Assembly: GCA_013399305.1 (NCBI GenBank)
Contig: VXAI01000039.1
Location: forward strand, 5,336,196 to 5,400,195
Origin: Rostratula benghalensis
Taxonomy: Eukaryota; Chordata; Aves; Charadriiformes; Rostratulidae
Direction of reading: 5' to 3'
DNA: 64,000 bases
Part shown: positions 24,771 through 38,435 of the stretch, one piece after another
Layout: each line of letters starts with the position of its first letter
Position numbering within the stretch: the first letter of the stretch is position 1
Program-made: the position numbers and the translations under genes
Notes under the pieces: generated by a model
Told to the model about the DNA's origin: nothing
Database searches by the model: none
Seen by the model: only the letters and a program-made list of their open reading frames with translations

Positions 24771-26388
24771 TCTGTGTTTAAAACTTATTCTGATCCTTGC
24801 AATGAGATTTCACTTGTTACAAGCATTTTTAATATGTGTGGGTGAATGAGGGAGCAAATGGATGATGTGATGCCTTAATGAGAATGTTTGCTGTCAGAGA
24901 GATTAATATGGAAAATGGATTATACCACCAACTGTTGCTGGATTGGATCTGAAACCTTGGCTGTGTGAATAAAATTATAATTACTTATGATAGAGTGTAT
25001 GACAGAGAGCATAAATAGATTTTTGGACAGTTTCTAAATAACACGCATTTTTTATTATAAAATACATTAATTATTTTTAGATGAAGCACTAAAATACCAA
25101 AATAGCTAAGCAGTATAGTAATTTCTGAGATTATAATTTTGGTACAAAGGAATAGAAAGTTGAATTATTACTATAAAATAGGAAATAGTTACAGTGCTTC
25201 ATAAAGAGAGTATTACCACTTTGTTCCATGTTTTCTTTGAAATGATAAAATAAGTATTCTAACTTTAATACCCGGTATCAGCAATGCTATGTACAATGAG
25301 AAGAGAGGATAGAACTGGCAATGTTGGTTTTGCATAGATATTACACTTGTCTGTGCAAAGAGGAAAAGATGGCTTTTTTAAATGGGTTATTTTCTTTCTT
25401 TTAAATAGACAAGGATGCAGCAAGTAGGGATGCAGAATAGACCTTTGGGCAAGCAAGCATAGCACAGCTGTAGCAGTATGTTATGACAATAATTTGCATA
25501 AACCTTTTTAAACATTTTTTTTTTCTCCTTGATGGTTGCAACAGAACATAGAAGAGAAAAAAGTAATTCTAGACACAATTTTTTTTTTATATCCCTCAAA
25601 TAGGCCAAATTTTGCATTTCCTTTTCTCAGATGAATGCAAGTTTACCCCAGCACACAGTAATTACTCAGGAGCAGCATAAACCAGGAAGAATTCATGTGA
25701 TCAGATGATGATATAACTATGAAAATTTTGCCAGTAGTCACATCAGTCACTTGTCCTACAGCTGATGAGAAGAAATACCTGTCTTTTAAAAGGAGAGTCT
25801 TTTTTTTAGCTTGCATTATTTATTTAGAATTCCCCCTAACACACACACGTTTTTCCCTGGCTGACACATTCAATTTTAAAATTATNAAAAAAATTTTCTT
25901 CTTTGGGATCCGAGTAAAGATTTATCTTTATATTCTCAAAGCAAGCATCTATTTTATAGATTTGCCTTTCTTCTTTTGTTACTGTTTTAAGATAGAGTGA
26001 AAAAATTAAACATTGAAAAATTATCACATTGGACATTTTGAAGACTGATGAAACTCTATCCACCTTGAATGACACACTGAATACACGGAACTGCAGATGT
26101 GAGACCTATGAAGTAAAACAGAAAAGCTATTTGTGATTTATAAGCTCTAGAAGGCTTTATGTCAAAACAGCAGGAAGGGTTTTCATGTATGGTCTAGAAT
26201 GAATCCTGCTTCTTAGCAAACAGGAAAAAAAATTCCTGGGAATGAAAGATGATTTAAACAGTGCAATCTTCCTGCAGGTGAAAGCACCCGCCCTATTGCT
26301 ACTTATTCTAAATGAGAGCCTCAGTTTTGTTCCAAGCATTTCTTAGCTTCTGATGGATTTATTGTTCCCCAGCCTGAGTTTCCAGCAC

Positions 26389-26442
26389 ATCTATCTATCT
26401 ATCTACCCTCATATATCTATATCTAAATCTAACTAACTATAC
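26389..26442. repeat. (ATCT)n microsatellite, degenerate on the right
   Basis: Four clean atct units at 26389-26405 are followed by decayed ctat/ctaa units to about 26442. Confidence 0.9.
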
Positions 26443-26575
26443 CTTTCCTCCATTTTAGCATAGAACATATGTATTAAACACAGGTGATGCTGAAACATGA
26501 AAGTAGTGATATCCTGTCAAGGGGTACAAGAGAGTGATGATAAAGAAATACCACACTGGCTAGTCTAAAGACCTT

Positions 26576-26590
26576 AAAAAAAAAAAAAAA
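26576..26590. repeat. A15 homopolymer
   Basis: Fifteen A residues. There is no AATAAA in the 30 bases upstream, so a retrocopy tail is not suggested. Confidence 0.85.
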
Positions 26591-29582
26591 TGAACAGGAG
26601 AAGATTCCTTTGCTCTCCCTCCCCTGCTATGTATCCCACAAAGGCAAGTACCTGCCTGGTCCACCAACCCATACAACCCAGCTTGCATGACTATGCTGCA
26701 CCCATGGGAGAACTACACAGACTGCCTCAGAATCTCCTTCCAGAGGCCATTCTGAGATGGTAACAACAAAGACCTATTTTGTTAGGCAAAAAAGATAGGT
26801 AATCACTGCAACAAAATACATACAAGCCCACGTATAAACCACGGAACAAGGTATGTGCAAGCACTCCTGTGCAAATAAACACATACTTTTCCTACAACAT
26901 TTCAGTACTTCTTCCAGCTTCCTTTCTTTGTGCTGAAAATCACTGAAATAATAGGTACCTGGTTGTATCATTTCATCATCTATCCAGCAAGGTTTGGATT
27001 GTATTTGGTGCTTTGGGGTTTTGTTTGTTATTTGTTTTTGCAGACATCTGAAGCCTGAGAAGACTGTGTTGATATAATTCTAGCTGAAGGTGTTTAACTA
27101 GCGTATAATTTAGTTGCTTGGGAGAAATCACTGAAACTTTCTTAACTTAGCAGCTGTCTCGTGCATATTCAGTGCAGAAATTGATTTGAGAGAGACTCCA
27201 GGGAAAGCCTAAGGCTGTGTTACCTCTCGGGGTGCCAAGAAAGCAGGACTGCTTAGAACATTTTGGGCAGTCCTGGAACTAAGCAAAGAGGTCATCGCCA
27301 CAAACTGAAAGCTGCCAGTATCCAGAGCAAGTGTTATTCATCCCAATAAAAGAATATCTCTATGCTGCTACTTTTTTTTTTTTCACTGAATGGAATAGTG
27401 TAGTTTTTTTTTCTTTTCTGAAGATTTTTGGTCACATCTTGCATTATGGTCTTAAATGAGGGAACTGAATTGTAGCCTTGGCCAAAACTATTTCATAAAA
27501 ATCCCACTTGCTGAAAACTTGAAGCAGCTTCTTCAGACGCTACAGCCCTTAGAGATGTATCTTCAATGTGATGAGAGCATTTATTTCTTGGGCACCCTAT
27601 TTTAATTAGGCAGTGGAATAGCTGAAATCCACTAAAATAAGTGGTGAAGAGTTTTGTCCTCTCTCTTTCCTGTAAGCAGGATTATTACACAATTTTCTAA
27701 GTTTTACTTGAAATGTAGAGAGGTAAAGATGACCAAGAAAATTTAGTTTCTTGAAAGACCTCACCTGATTTTTTAATTTTTTCCCCTCTTACTAAGAGAT
27801 TAAATGTAAATCTGTACATATACATGTAACACAACAGGATAATAAAAATATATCATTCTGGACAGTCTGTCTCAAGTTCCTCTAGAGGAATGCAAAGGCA
27901 AAAAACTATTTTTTTAATGTAGTCAAAAATAGGGAAGCATTCTAAAACAAACCCCTAAACAACCAACAAATAATAACTTTGGTAATCAGAAACCTTTCAG
28001 TAAGGTGTGTGTGTTGTGTATAAATAAACTGTCCTATTGCTGATTTCATTAAGACACATGACTATACTATGACTTAAAACCAGAACCATATGCACTTTCT
28101 GTCAAAATGGTGAGAATTGTGGAGTTCATGTCTCAGCTTTTTCAACTGTGTCCACAGGAGCATGCATCTGAAGGCATTTGGTGACAGGTGCTCAGAGCAG
28201 TGGCAAACTCCCTTGGAGACACACCACTGTAGCTCCACCACACAGAGGAATGCAGCCTTAGGGATGGCAGCAGTGGGATGCAATTACTCAACTCCTCTTA
28301 GAAGTCTAATTGCTCCCATTATGTAAAAGGTGGGTGAGGAGTCAGATGGGCTTACAGTGAGGCAGCACAGAGGCAAAAGCAGCTGCTGCTGTACAGTCAT
28401 CCTTGTTGCTTACTGCTATGATGCTCATAGGCAGTATGGAAAAACTCATTGCTTCGGGTAATTCAGCACTAAGGCAGACTTTCTATTCTAAATGGTTATG
28501 GCAGGGGGCCTAGTACTCTCGGAAGGGAAGCTTTGACTGAGTCTGAAAACACAGCCATCTATATGTACAATTCTACTAAATCTCTACTCCTTGCAGGAAT
28601 TCTATATATATTGGAAGATCGTGTTTTTGACAGGTTTATTGTTCATTCCATTTTGCTTAGCTTTTCTGCAACTGATATCTTCCCTTCTTACAATTCGTTT
28701 CCTTAGTAGAAATACACCTGCAAGACTAGCAGATTGTGACAATTCTGAATGATCTTGAAAGCCAGAACTAAAAATTTTCCCTGATCTTTGGAAGATAACC
28801 ACATATATGATGTTGCTGAGTGGATGGAAGACTCTGGAGTAAACAGACAATTAATGCAAATTCCTTACAGTTGTTTCACAGACTTCTGACATTACTTTAC
28901 TACAGTAACAACTGTTAATTAAATCCACTCAACTAGAACATAATCTAGGAATCTCTGACTTAAATTATTATTTCACATTTTAAATTATTACAGAATGAAA
29001 GGTACAAAAAATAACTCTTGATCAAGTGTGCTAAATTTTTCACAATATAGCATCTCTAGATTTCTTATAAAGGAAGAATCTAAATCAGCATGTACACTAT
29101 GACACAAATATGTTTCTTTTCCAGTGTCAGAGCTATTATTAGCGCTTCCCCCCCCCGCCCCCTTCACCTTTTCCTACTTATGAATATACCACATTTCCCC
29201 ATGGTTGTGATATTTCCTTATTCTTCCTATATATGAAAAGTCTTAACATTCAGGAGGCTAAGCTATCACTCACATTAAATTCCACTGCTTGGAGTCAGAA
29301 AGCATTGTAAAGCTTGAATACATCATTATATTAACTGAGTATTGCACCATCACCAGCAGGGCAGGAGAATATGTTATCCAATTATTTCCTCTGGTGCTGG
29401 GTAAAATCATAAGGAAACTTAACACGAGTTGGATATGTAACTGAGAGCACAATGTTCTCTACAGTGCCGTGGCCATGTAGCATTGACTTATAAAGGTGAA
29501 TCCCCTGAACGTCAGTGTCCATTTTCTGACATCTGAAAATTGTTGGAAGATATCACAATTTTATCACTACAGTTCCCAGTGA

Positions 29583-29632
29583 CAAAAAAAAACAACCAAA
29601 CCAAAAAAACCAAACCCCAAACCAGAGAAACC
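29583..29632. repeat. A/C-rich low-complexity tract
   Basis: Almost entirely A and C on the plus strand, with recurring accaaa and aacc units (for example caaccaaaccaaaaaaacc). There are no T residues across about 45 bases. Confidence 0.85.
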
Positions 29633-32600
29633 AGAGGGAGAGTGTCCCACTAATCGAAATGCAGCTTGTTTCACTGACACATATATCCCAGACAGACCTG
29701 GTGAAGCAACAGGCACCTCCAAGTAGCTGTCAGTTTTCAGAGGCCTGTTAAAGCAGACAGATAACAGCCCAAGGAAAGCAACAAATTGAGTTTTCCCAAA
29801 CTCTGGTTTATACACTAAAGGAAAAAGCAAACTGTGGATCATTATACATGATAGTAACACCCCCCTATAGACTAGCATCATGGTGAGTGCCATGATTGTT
29901 TATCTGGATGACCAGAAGAGAACAGGAGGTTCTGAAAGCCTATTTCAGCTGGTGTTTAATCTTTGATAAGCTTAACCACGTAGATAATGCTAACCATGTA
30001 GTTAATCCATGTAGCATCCAATCTAATGAATTAAAGATTATTATTAGACTGGTTTCAAATGATAAGCAAATGGTTCCATAGTTTATTAACATTACATTGT
30101 AATGTTCGTATCATGGCAAGGAACAACTCTTAAAAATCACATGCATTATGGCAGTGTCATAAGACTCAGAAGCTCACGCAGTGTAGCACAGATAAAATCC
30201 AATAGTTTCTTGGAAATTTATTTTCTATTTCCTTTGAAAGCCATTTTAACAATGAGATGTAGGAAAACACGATTGCTACCTCTTTGCCTACTTCTTCCCG
30301 ACAGTTACGTATTGAACAATGTAGATAATGCACATCTAATGAGTATTTCAATCTCTCTGCTTGAGATCAGGCAGAGCACAATAAGTTTCAGTGAGACTGA
30401 ATAGGGTACATACAGGGCATCACTGGTAGAGCAAATGTAAGCAATTATATTTCTTTATAGAAGCGCAGCTGACTACCTTTAACAGATATATTCAGTAGGA
30501 AGGGGAAAAATATATCTAGGATACTGGTATCATTTTGTGGTTATCCTTCTGCAGTCATTGTTTAATTCTTGTTACAGTTATGCTAATACAGGATCTTAAT
30601 TCTGTAAATGCTTTTTTGCTACTTGTCATGGATCTTATCATACTTCAAAAAATAAATTTCTATAGAAAGAGCTTAGTATGAATCAATTTCAAGTTTTCTG
30701 AGAACTATTGATTATCTTCCCTCATTAGCTGCAACTGAAAACTGTTCAATAACGTATAGCAAAATAATAAAGCAGATAATATTGCTTTTAATAATCCATA
30801 CCCATGAAAATGACTAAATACTAGAGTAAGTTCTCGAAGTCACACACAGACCACATTCGTATTCTGTCTAAAGGTATCTTATTACCCTACCATATGAGTG
30901 AAGCACTGTGCCTACGTTTTACAGGGGCTTTTGCATGACTGTGATTCATCACTAGGGTACAAGAAAGTAATCTGTGGGGAATAGCATTTACTATGGTACT
31001 ATCCTGACACACTGATTCTGAACCCCTTTTTGGAGACATCCTTATTGCCAGAATGACTCCTAAATTAAATAAAATTTGATGATAGAAGGCAGAAGAAGAG
31101 GGAGGAAGCAAGAGGGTGAGAAAATGTTTAAAAGCACATAGTGTTACCTCCATTGAAGATGAACATGGGCTGTTATTCACTAGGCATTTAGTATGACAAG
31201 AATAATACAAGTTCAGCAGAAATCCCTACTAATAGAACTCCAGGATGGTAAGAGAGATCTATAAGGGTGAAAAGACAAGCCAAGATGCTTACTTGCTGCT
31301 CATTAAATGAATGTAGTCTTTAGAACTGGGTAGAAGTAGCTTTACGCGATACAAATGAGAACAAGAACATATCCAATACATTTGAGACAGACTAATATGA
31401 AGATAACACAAAAGAGATAACAAGAAAATACACAAGAGAGTTGGAGTCCTTGTGAGAATGAGAACTAAGGGAGAGCAAAGAGGAAATCACTCCAGCACTA
31501 TCCTCTCCACTTAAGGATGCAATACCTGACAAATTCAACACCAACATGAGCTACCTCCCATTCATTAAAAGAATGCTATTTTTTGATTTCCTGCTTCCTA
31601 CATTTTATATATGATTTCTGAAATTACAGAGTATCAAAGAGCAGCCTATGCAAATGTCACGCATCTAACCACAAGGTGACAGGTGACTGATATCACAGCA
31701 TCAAATTACTGTAAGTGCAGATACAACAGCAGTCATGCTACTAGGAAGGAGCTGGAATGATGGCAGGGGAAGTTTGTGGAGAATGGTCAACGGGGACTAA
31801 AGCACAGTGGTAATAAAGGAACAAGCCACTGGGGAGTAAGAAGAAATCAGGTGACTGGAAGAAGACTGCAGGTGTTTGAAATAGTAGATATGTCCCAATG
31901 CTTGCTGTTGTACTTTCAAAAAAAACCCCAAAACCAAAAAAACCCGAGTGAAAAACATAGGATAGTTCTTGGGAATGAAAGCATTTCTTTGCTCTAAAGC
32001 TAGTACTACAAAATTCGAGTTCTGAGCTCTATAACACCGGTTACAATGTTACACCAATTAAATGCTTTAAAAAGCAAATGTTATATTAATGTACTCTTGA
32101 ATCTATAAAAAGTTTGAAAACTACACATTTTGACTCTCTTCTAATAAACTGTATGCCCTATTACACTAGACTACATTTTTGCTGATTAGGCATTTCATTT
32201 TCCCAGGACCTTCACACACACTGGTAATATTTGACACACCTTGCTTGCAAACATTTTCATCTCTTCTATAAAAATAGCAAACCCCCACATCCCCACATAA
32301 GCATACCACCCCTATATATCAGCTAAACTTCAAATATCCTGGTTATCACTATCTCTAATTTTTCAAACCATAGTATAGTATCAGCATAGAAATAGCCTCC
32401 CAAATTATATCTGATTAGATTAGATTTCCCTTCTCCATTTTAACGATTTTCACCAAATAAGATATACTGTATTTTTATATAATAGGACCAAACCTATGCT
32501 ATGCCTATGCAAATATTATTTAATATTTTCTATTAAATGCTTAAAGTATACACTGTGTCAAAGGAATTAAAAGTAATGAAATTTCTGGGCCATGTTTATT

Positions 32601-34394
32601 TTGTTATCTGATGCCATTTCAAAACTTTTGCTCTTTTTCTTGCTATAAGCACCTTTAGTCATTCCTAAGGTTGAACCACTGTCTTTTAATGTATGATTTG
32701 CTTAAAAACCACTTTGTTTAGTTCGTCCCTATAAGTAGGAAGTACATCAAAACAAATTACCTTATCTGGATATGAAGAACTTTTGTTGAAGGAAAAAAAA
32801 AAGCTTACTTCACAGTCTGTATTCTCCAGCCACCTATTTTTCATTAATTTTTCATGTCAAAACTGATAATAAATAATGAAATTAATAGGATAGCTAAGGG
32901 CATTGCTGTTCTTTCATAATAACCAAACTAGCTCCTGTAACATGAAAGAGCAACTACTCAAATGTCTCTTAAAGCAGATAAATATAAGCCAAAGACTAGC
33001 CCTAGGAATAGTATACCAGTAATGTAATAATACATTGTTCCCATCAGGCTTTGTTACAGTTCCTGGATTTGTTTAATTCTCCTCATGCCTAGCACAGCTC
33101 TGAGAAAGAGCTATTAGAGTATATCATCTAGCTTGTCACAAAAAGAAACACAAGTCATTAATTTTAATCTAAATGTAAACAGGGAAAAAAAAAATCTGAT
33201 TCACCTTCACCTACTATTTCATTGTATTCATTCTTTGTTACTGTTACAGTTTCTGTGACATCCACATAATGACAATAAATAGCAACACTGAGATCTTGGT
33301 ACAACTATAAAATTCCTTGAGATATAACCTGTGATGTTTATCTGAAATACAGAGGCGGAAGAATGTAAGTTCAAAAAAACAAAGTGAAGTTTGAAAAGAA
33401 CAAACCTTTCTGGTGAACGTTTCAAACATTTAAAACTTAAATTTGTATTGCTTTCCTCTTTCTAAAGCTCTCAACGTGAAAAGTTGAAAAAGCTCCAGCA
33501 AAGAAGGAGGTAAGGTCAAGATACTATTTCTTCAATTCATCAGACAGGAGAAGGGAATAGTCTCAGTGATCATCACTGTAGGGAATTCTAATTTCACTGT
33601 TTCTTTAGCTATGTTTTTCTGTGCACACTGTCCCTACAGAAAATACTACCCATTGTTCTTATGCCAAATGTAGTGCAACAAATTAGAAGATAGTCTTCAT
33701 AGAGGAAATGAACAGGCATTAGCTCCAAGTATCATGCTGAAGAATACAATGAAGCTGAAGAACTTTAAGAGAAGGGAGGAAAGAATATCACCACACTTTC
33801 TACACTCATCTGCAGTGAAACCAAGTCAGAAATGGCATATTAAACCAGGAATATACTTTTAAAAAAAAAATATAAAAACTAGAGGTAAAGGATGATGTAG
33901 ACACTATTTTTCGCTTCTAAATAAAAATGAAACATTTTACAAAAGTATTATAAGTTTTTGTTTTCAAAAAAAGTAATATTTAAAGTAATATTGTCCATGG
34001 TGTGCTATTATTCTGGGGACAAAGCTGTGATACTTTTGCAAATGAGTTAATAACTGAATAAAGACATTAACACTCATTTAATTTTGTTGCTTACAACTGC
34101 CTTCTGTGTCAAACCTACTTACCAGAAAACGGGTAAACTCTACTAGCAGAATTTTATTGACAATATTTCATACTGAAGACTGATTTAGTCAGCTTACATT
34201 CCAGTTAAGAGTTTGAGAGACAAATCCCCCCATTTTATTTACAAAATTTTATTGTGAGATACAGCAAAATAACAATATCTAATTTATAAGTATAAGGAAT
34301 TAATAATCTAAATATTCATCACCAATGTATTTGGTTGTTATTTAGTGTAGAAATCAGAGGAAAATTGGAAGTAAAGCTTGATTTTTTTTTATTT

Positions 34395-34460
34395 NNNNNN
34401 NNNNNNNNNNNNNNNNNNNNNNNNNNNNNNNNNNNNNNNNNNNNNNNNNNNNNNNNNNNN
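34395..34460. other. Assembly gap (66 N)
   Basis: A run of 66 N begins right after a T-rich stretch (attttttttttattt). Homopolymer-rich sequence probably prevented closure. True gap length is unknown. Frames drawn through it are not real. Confidence 0.98.
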
Positions 34461-37400
34461 CATCTCATTAAAACTATGAAAACAAAGGTGTTAATTGCAT
34501 AGCAGTTTTCAACTTGCAAGTTTTTGTAAACCTGCCAATTTATTTTACAAGTCATCAAATGTAATTTATTTTAAAACACTTCAGAAAAATCAAGATTAGC
34601 ATAGAAATACTTAAATCAGTACTACCCACAAACATATGATAATCCTCTTAAATAACCAGCAGCTTAGTTCTGCAAAATATTCACTTCGGAGGAGTTCAGA
34701 TGATTAAGAGATCAGTGTGCAAGACTACAGGAGTCTAAACCTCACATTCAGAAAAAAAATACTGTCACTGACCTCAGGCAGAATGGATTGCCTTCTGGCT
34801 TGGACCTCTCTCTTACAGTTTCTTGCCTGAAGCCTGGATGGCAAGCCTAATTGAAGTACCTGAATTTTGGATGCACAAGCTTAGGTAAAAGGAAACATCA
34901 CTAAATTTTATTTATTTTAATCAAGGCACTTTTAAGACCAAAAAGCCTTAGCTAAGTGTCTCATCTTTTATGAATTGCCTCTAGATTTTCTACGTAAATC
35001 CTCTGGATCCTCTGTAAGACTCTTTCTCTAGCTAAAGTGGAATTAAAGCCTTAAGTCATCTGAAACCATTTACTCATGGGGCCTTCAGAAATTGAAGATT
35101 TCTGGAGGAACCTAATTGGAACAAGCCACTTTTCAATTATACTGAATAACTGCCTGCATTTGCACCTCTGTGCAACTACATCCTACTTACCCTTTTTCTA
35201 ATATTACTCTTCCTATTTGAAGACAAAGATCTATATTTTGTGTTATGTAGTCATGCAGTGTCAATAATTAACAGCCATACAGTAACTGCAATGTGGGGTT
35301 TTTTTTCCTGAACCACAAGCAGTAAGCAAAGCCTCAGACCCTAGAAGCACTGTGCAATTTCAGCCATAAGAAACAGGAGCAGTTCCAGCATCTCCCTGAG
35401 AGCGACAATCTCTTTGAAATATGAGACCTCAGAAATATCTCCTGTTTATTGAATACAGTCCATTTTAGTATTTCAGCATATTAGTCATGACTTTTTAATT
35501 TTTACTTTTTTTAATATTTCATTTGCTTTGTACTCTGCAAATAATAGTTTCAATTCTTTTGTACCCTAGTTATTTTTACTAAAATCTTCTGTTGTTGACT
35601 CTTCTCTAGTTGCAACATTTATTTTTCCTCTGGGAAATGTAACATCTGGGTTTATTATCTGTGCAAAATAAGGAATGAGAGCATTTATATTTTGGGCTCA
35701 ACCAAGTCCTAGACTAAATTCCTACGAAATATTTGCAGTATTTAATTTATCCTTATCTCTTACTCTCATCTCACTCACTCACAGCTGAAAAAACATTTCA
35801 ACTTCACCGGGACCTGAAATTTCCTCTTGGCAAAAACTGTTCCAACTTGCCTATAAATTTCCATTTATCTGAGAATGTATTGAGTTACTTCTTTTTCTAA
35901 ATGCAGGCTTCTTAAGCATGTTTTTCTTTCATCTAGGCAGTAAAATACTACAATTGGGAAAACATGCTTGAGAATAAAGCCTTTACTGACAAGTCAAAAT
36001 ATGCAACAGTTTCGATTGGGCAAGTTAAAAATATGCCATGGCAAGAAGAACATCTGTACTACCAATGTGTATTCCTGCTTCCATTGTCCAGCACAAATTA
36101 AGTTATAGGAACTGTCAGTGACCAAGTAACTTTTATTCCTCTCCTGAAGTGTCAAATTTTGTTTACACAAACTGCATAAAAAGAAGAAATTCTTGTGCTC
36201 ATCGCAACTTAGAAGTGGTGTCACATGCCTTTCAGTTACATCCGTTCACATGCACGATTGTGGTCTCAAGGCAGAGATAGATGACAGACTTGTGGATCAC
36301 CAAAGAGTTTTTATGGATATTTTAGGTTCAGAGCTTTCATTTTACTAACTATAGCCTGAAGCAATAATAAATCATTTTCAAAGAGTGCACTGAATAAAAG
36401 ATAAGTACAAATATCACCAGGATCAATAGCCTGGGGTTTTATCATTGTATTATAATTACTAACATAATTTAGCTTTAACACTATCAAAAAATGAGTTTAA
36501 TTACTTAAGGGCACCACAAAAGTGGAACAGAACATACAAGAAAAAAAAATATATTTTTCCCCTAAAAATGAAAAACAAAAAGCAGATTTTCAACTGAAAT
36601 TATGTACTAACCTTATGAGACACACTTCAACCAGTGTGACAGATTTCAAGACACAAACAGGAAAAGCCTAGGAATAGGAATTCCCTAGATACTAAATATT
36701 TGATTAAAAACATTTTATTTTCCCCATTTCTTCGTTAACTTATTTGATACTGAAACTTTAAGAATTACACAATAAATCTTTTTTGCTTATGAAATTCTAG
36801 AGACAAAACCCTTTTATTATTCTGTTAGTAACTCTGCCTAGTGCTGCACCACTGCACTTCAGTCCTGATCTGCAAGAGCAGTCTTTTCTAGAGATAAGAG
36901 TAATTGGGTCTGTACCTCAGCGAAGTAAAAACTGATGGTAGTCCCAAATGTGCTCAAACTTTTATTAACCTTATTAATTAAGCAGAACCCAATTGAAACT
37001 ACATTTGTTACATATGAATCTTTTTGCAGAAGTTATGAAAAGAAAATGCTTAAATTTATTCCCTTTAGTATATTTGGAAATTAAGCAGTGTACCTGATCA
37101 AGCTTCACTCTTAACTTGCACTTACGATAACATGATGAAACTCTTCTTCATTGTTAGTGATTCAAAGTGAGTTCCACTTCATTATATTTATAGTTGTTAT
37201 TTCTTATTTATAATAATCTGCACAGTGAACGATATCTATCCTATCCCCAGTTGAGCAAATACTTGTTTTGTTACAATGCCAACTTCAGAAACCAGATTCA
37301 TATTAAACAAAACCTTCAATGCAATAAGCTAACAAAGACAACCCTGTTGTTCTCATGTAAATTGACACAACTCAGTTATGAGAACAATTTATTGAATACT

Positions 37401-37508
37401 AATTTATGCTGATCAGCTTCACTGCACTGCCTTTGTTGGAAAAGAGTGATGATTGTTAACTTGAGCAACATAATACTCAACATAAAGGTAAAAATAATCT
37501 TAAATTAC

Positions 37509-37605
37509 AGAATCACAGAACGGTAGGTGTTAGAAGGGACCTTGGGAGATCATCTAGTCCAAACCTCCCTCCCAGCCAGCTTCACCTAGAGCAGGTTGTG
37601 CACAG
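37509..37605 (-). mobile_element. CR1 LINE 3' tail, short
   Basis: The plus strand reads agaatcacagaacggtaggt, agaagggaccttgggagatc, atctagtccaaacctccctc and cacctagagcaggttgtgca. This is the antisense of a CR1 3' end of about 95 bp. Its 5' truncation point abuts the plus-strand CR1 that follows. Confidence 0.9.
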
Positions 37606-37607
37606 AA

Positions 37608-38184
37608 CTAAATCAATTTATTCTATTTCAAGTACTCTGTACAGTTTTGGGCCCCCTTACCACAAAAACAAACAAAAAAAAGAGACATGGAGGTGCTGGA
37701 GCGGGTCCAGAGAAGGACAACAAAGCTGTTGATGAGTCTTGAGAATAAGCCTTATGAGATGTTAAGGGATCTGTGGTTGTTCAGCCTGGAGAAAAGGTGG
37801 CTGAGGGGAGACCTTATCACTCTCTACAACTATCTGAAAGGAGGGATGTAGAGAGATGGGAGTTGGTCTCTTCTCCTAAGTCACAGGTGACAGGACAAGA
37901 GGAAATTGCCTCAAGTTGCACCAGGAGAGGTTCAGATTGGATATTAGGAGAAATTTTTACACTGAAAGGTTTATAAAACATTGGAATGGGGTGCCCAGGG
38001 AAGAGGTTGAGGCATCATCCGTGGAGGTATTTAAAACATGAGTTGGCATAATGCTTGGTGTCCTGGTTTGAGGATGTGGTTTAGTGATAGCTGGTTGATT
38101 TTTTTATCAGAGTTTTGTGTATACTTGGACTAGATGATCTCAAATATCCCTTCCAACCTAGGCGATTCTATAATTTTATGACTA
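37608..38184 (+). mobile_element. CR1 LINE, 5'-truncated, complete 3' end
   Basis: The plus strand contains the usual CR1 order: gtacagttttgggccccctt, ggaggtgctggagcgggtcc, ttgttcagcctggagaaaag, ggtggctgaggggagacctt, a weak match to the ORF2 end, gtgcccagggaagagg, ggactagatgatctc, cccttccaacctaggcg and a terminal attctataattttatga. The coding part is the last 100 or so codons of ORF2 and has stops and shifts. Inside it, the CR1 stretch around 37665-37682 has become an acaaacaaaaaaaag run. Both this copy and its minus-strand neighbour have their 3' ends outward, so they meet head to head. Confidence 0.92.
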
Positions 38185-38407
38185 TCCCTAGCCATCAATG
38201 AATGACAGAGTGACTTAAGAAAGAGTACTCTGGAAGTTTGCCTCAAATTAAATTTGATTCAAGGTTACAGTAATAGAAACAAGTGATAAGAAACATAATA
38301 GCCAGCTAATGGAGCAAAGTTAAGATGAAACAATTAAGAAGATTGTGGGGGTTAACATTATAGTATAGCCTAAGAAAGTGAAATTAATTTCTGTATGTTT
38401 CAGGAGG

Positions 38408-38435
38408 AGTAACTAGAGTAACTAGGAGTAACTAG
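38408..38435. repeat. Three tandem copies of AGTAACTAG
   Basis: Perfect 9-bp copies at 38408-38416, 38417-38425 and 38427-38435, with one extra g before the third. Confidence 0.9.

Larger units (their letters stand above)
24151..37508. other. Long unannotated AT-rich stretch
   Basis: This stretch of over 13 kb contains no transposon or gene I can support. It holds microsatellites (24655-24671, 26389-26442, 26576-26590), a G/T-rich tract with a quadruplex motif (24691-24770), C-rich and A/C-rich tracts (29148-29162, 29583-29632, 31917-31944), an ambiguous base at 25886 and the assembly gap at 34395-34460. A block at about 28110-28400 is less AT-rich but unrecognised. Open frames reach 108 codons (29567-29893 minus). 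That one starts in unique sequence and runs through the A/C-rich tract, giving low-complexity GFxGLGFGF residues, so it is judged spurious. Confidence 0.55.

Noticed and set aside
29148..29162. C9-g-C5 run as a minus-strand quadruplex
   Set aside because: Only three separable G3 runs can be made, one short of the requirement.
38062..38078. gtgtcctggtttgagg resembles the start of the LTR at 58099
   Set aside because: It lies inside a CR1 copy whose sequence continues on both sides, and no further LTR sequence follows.
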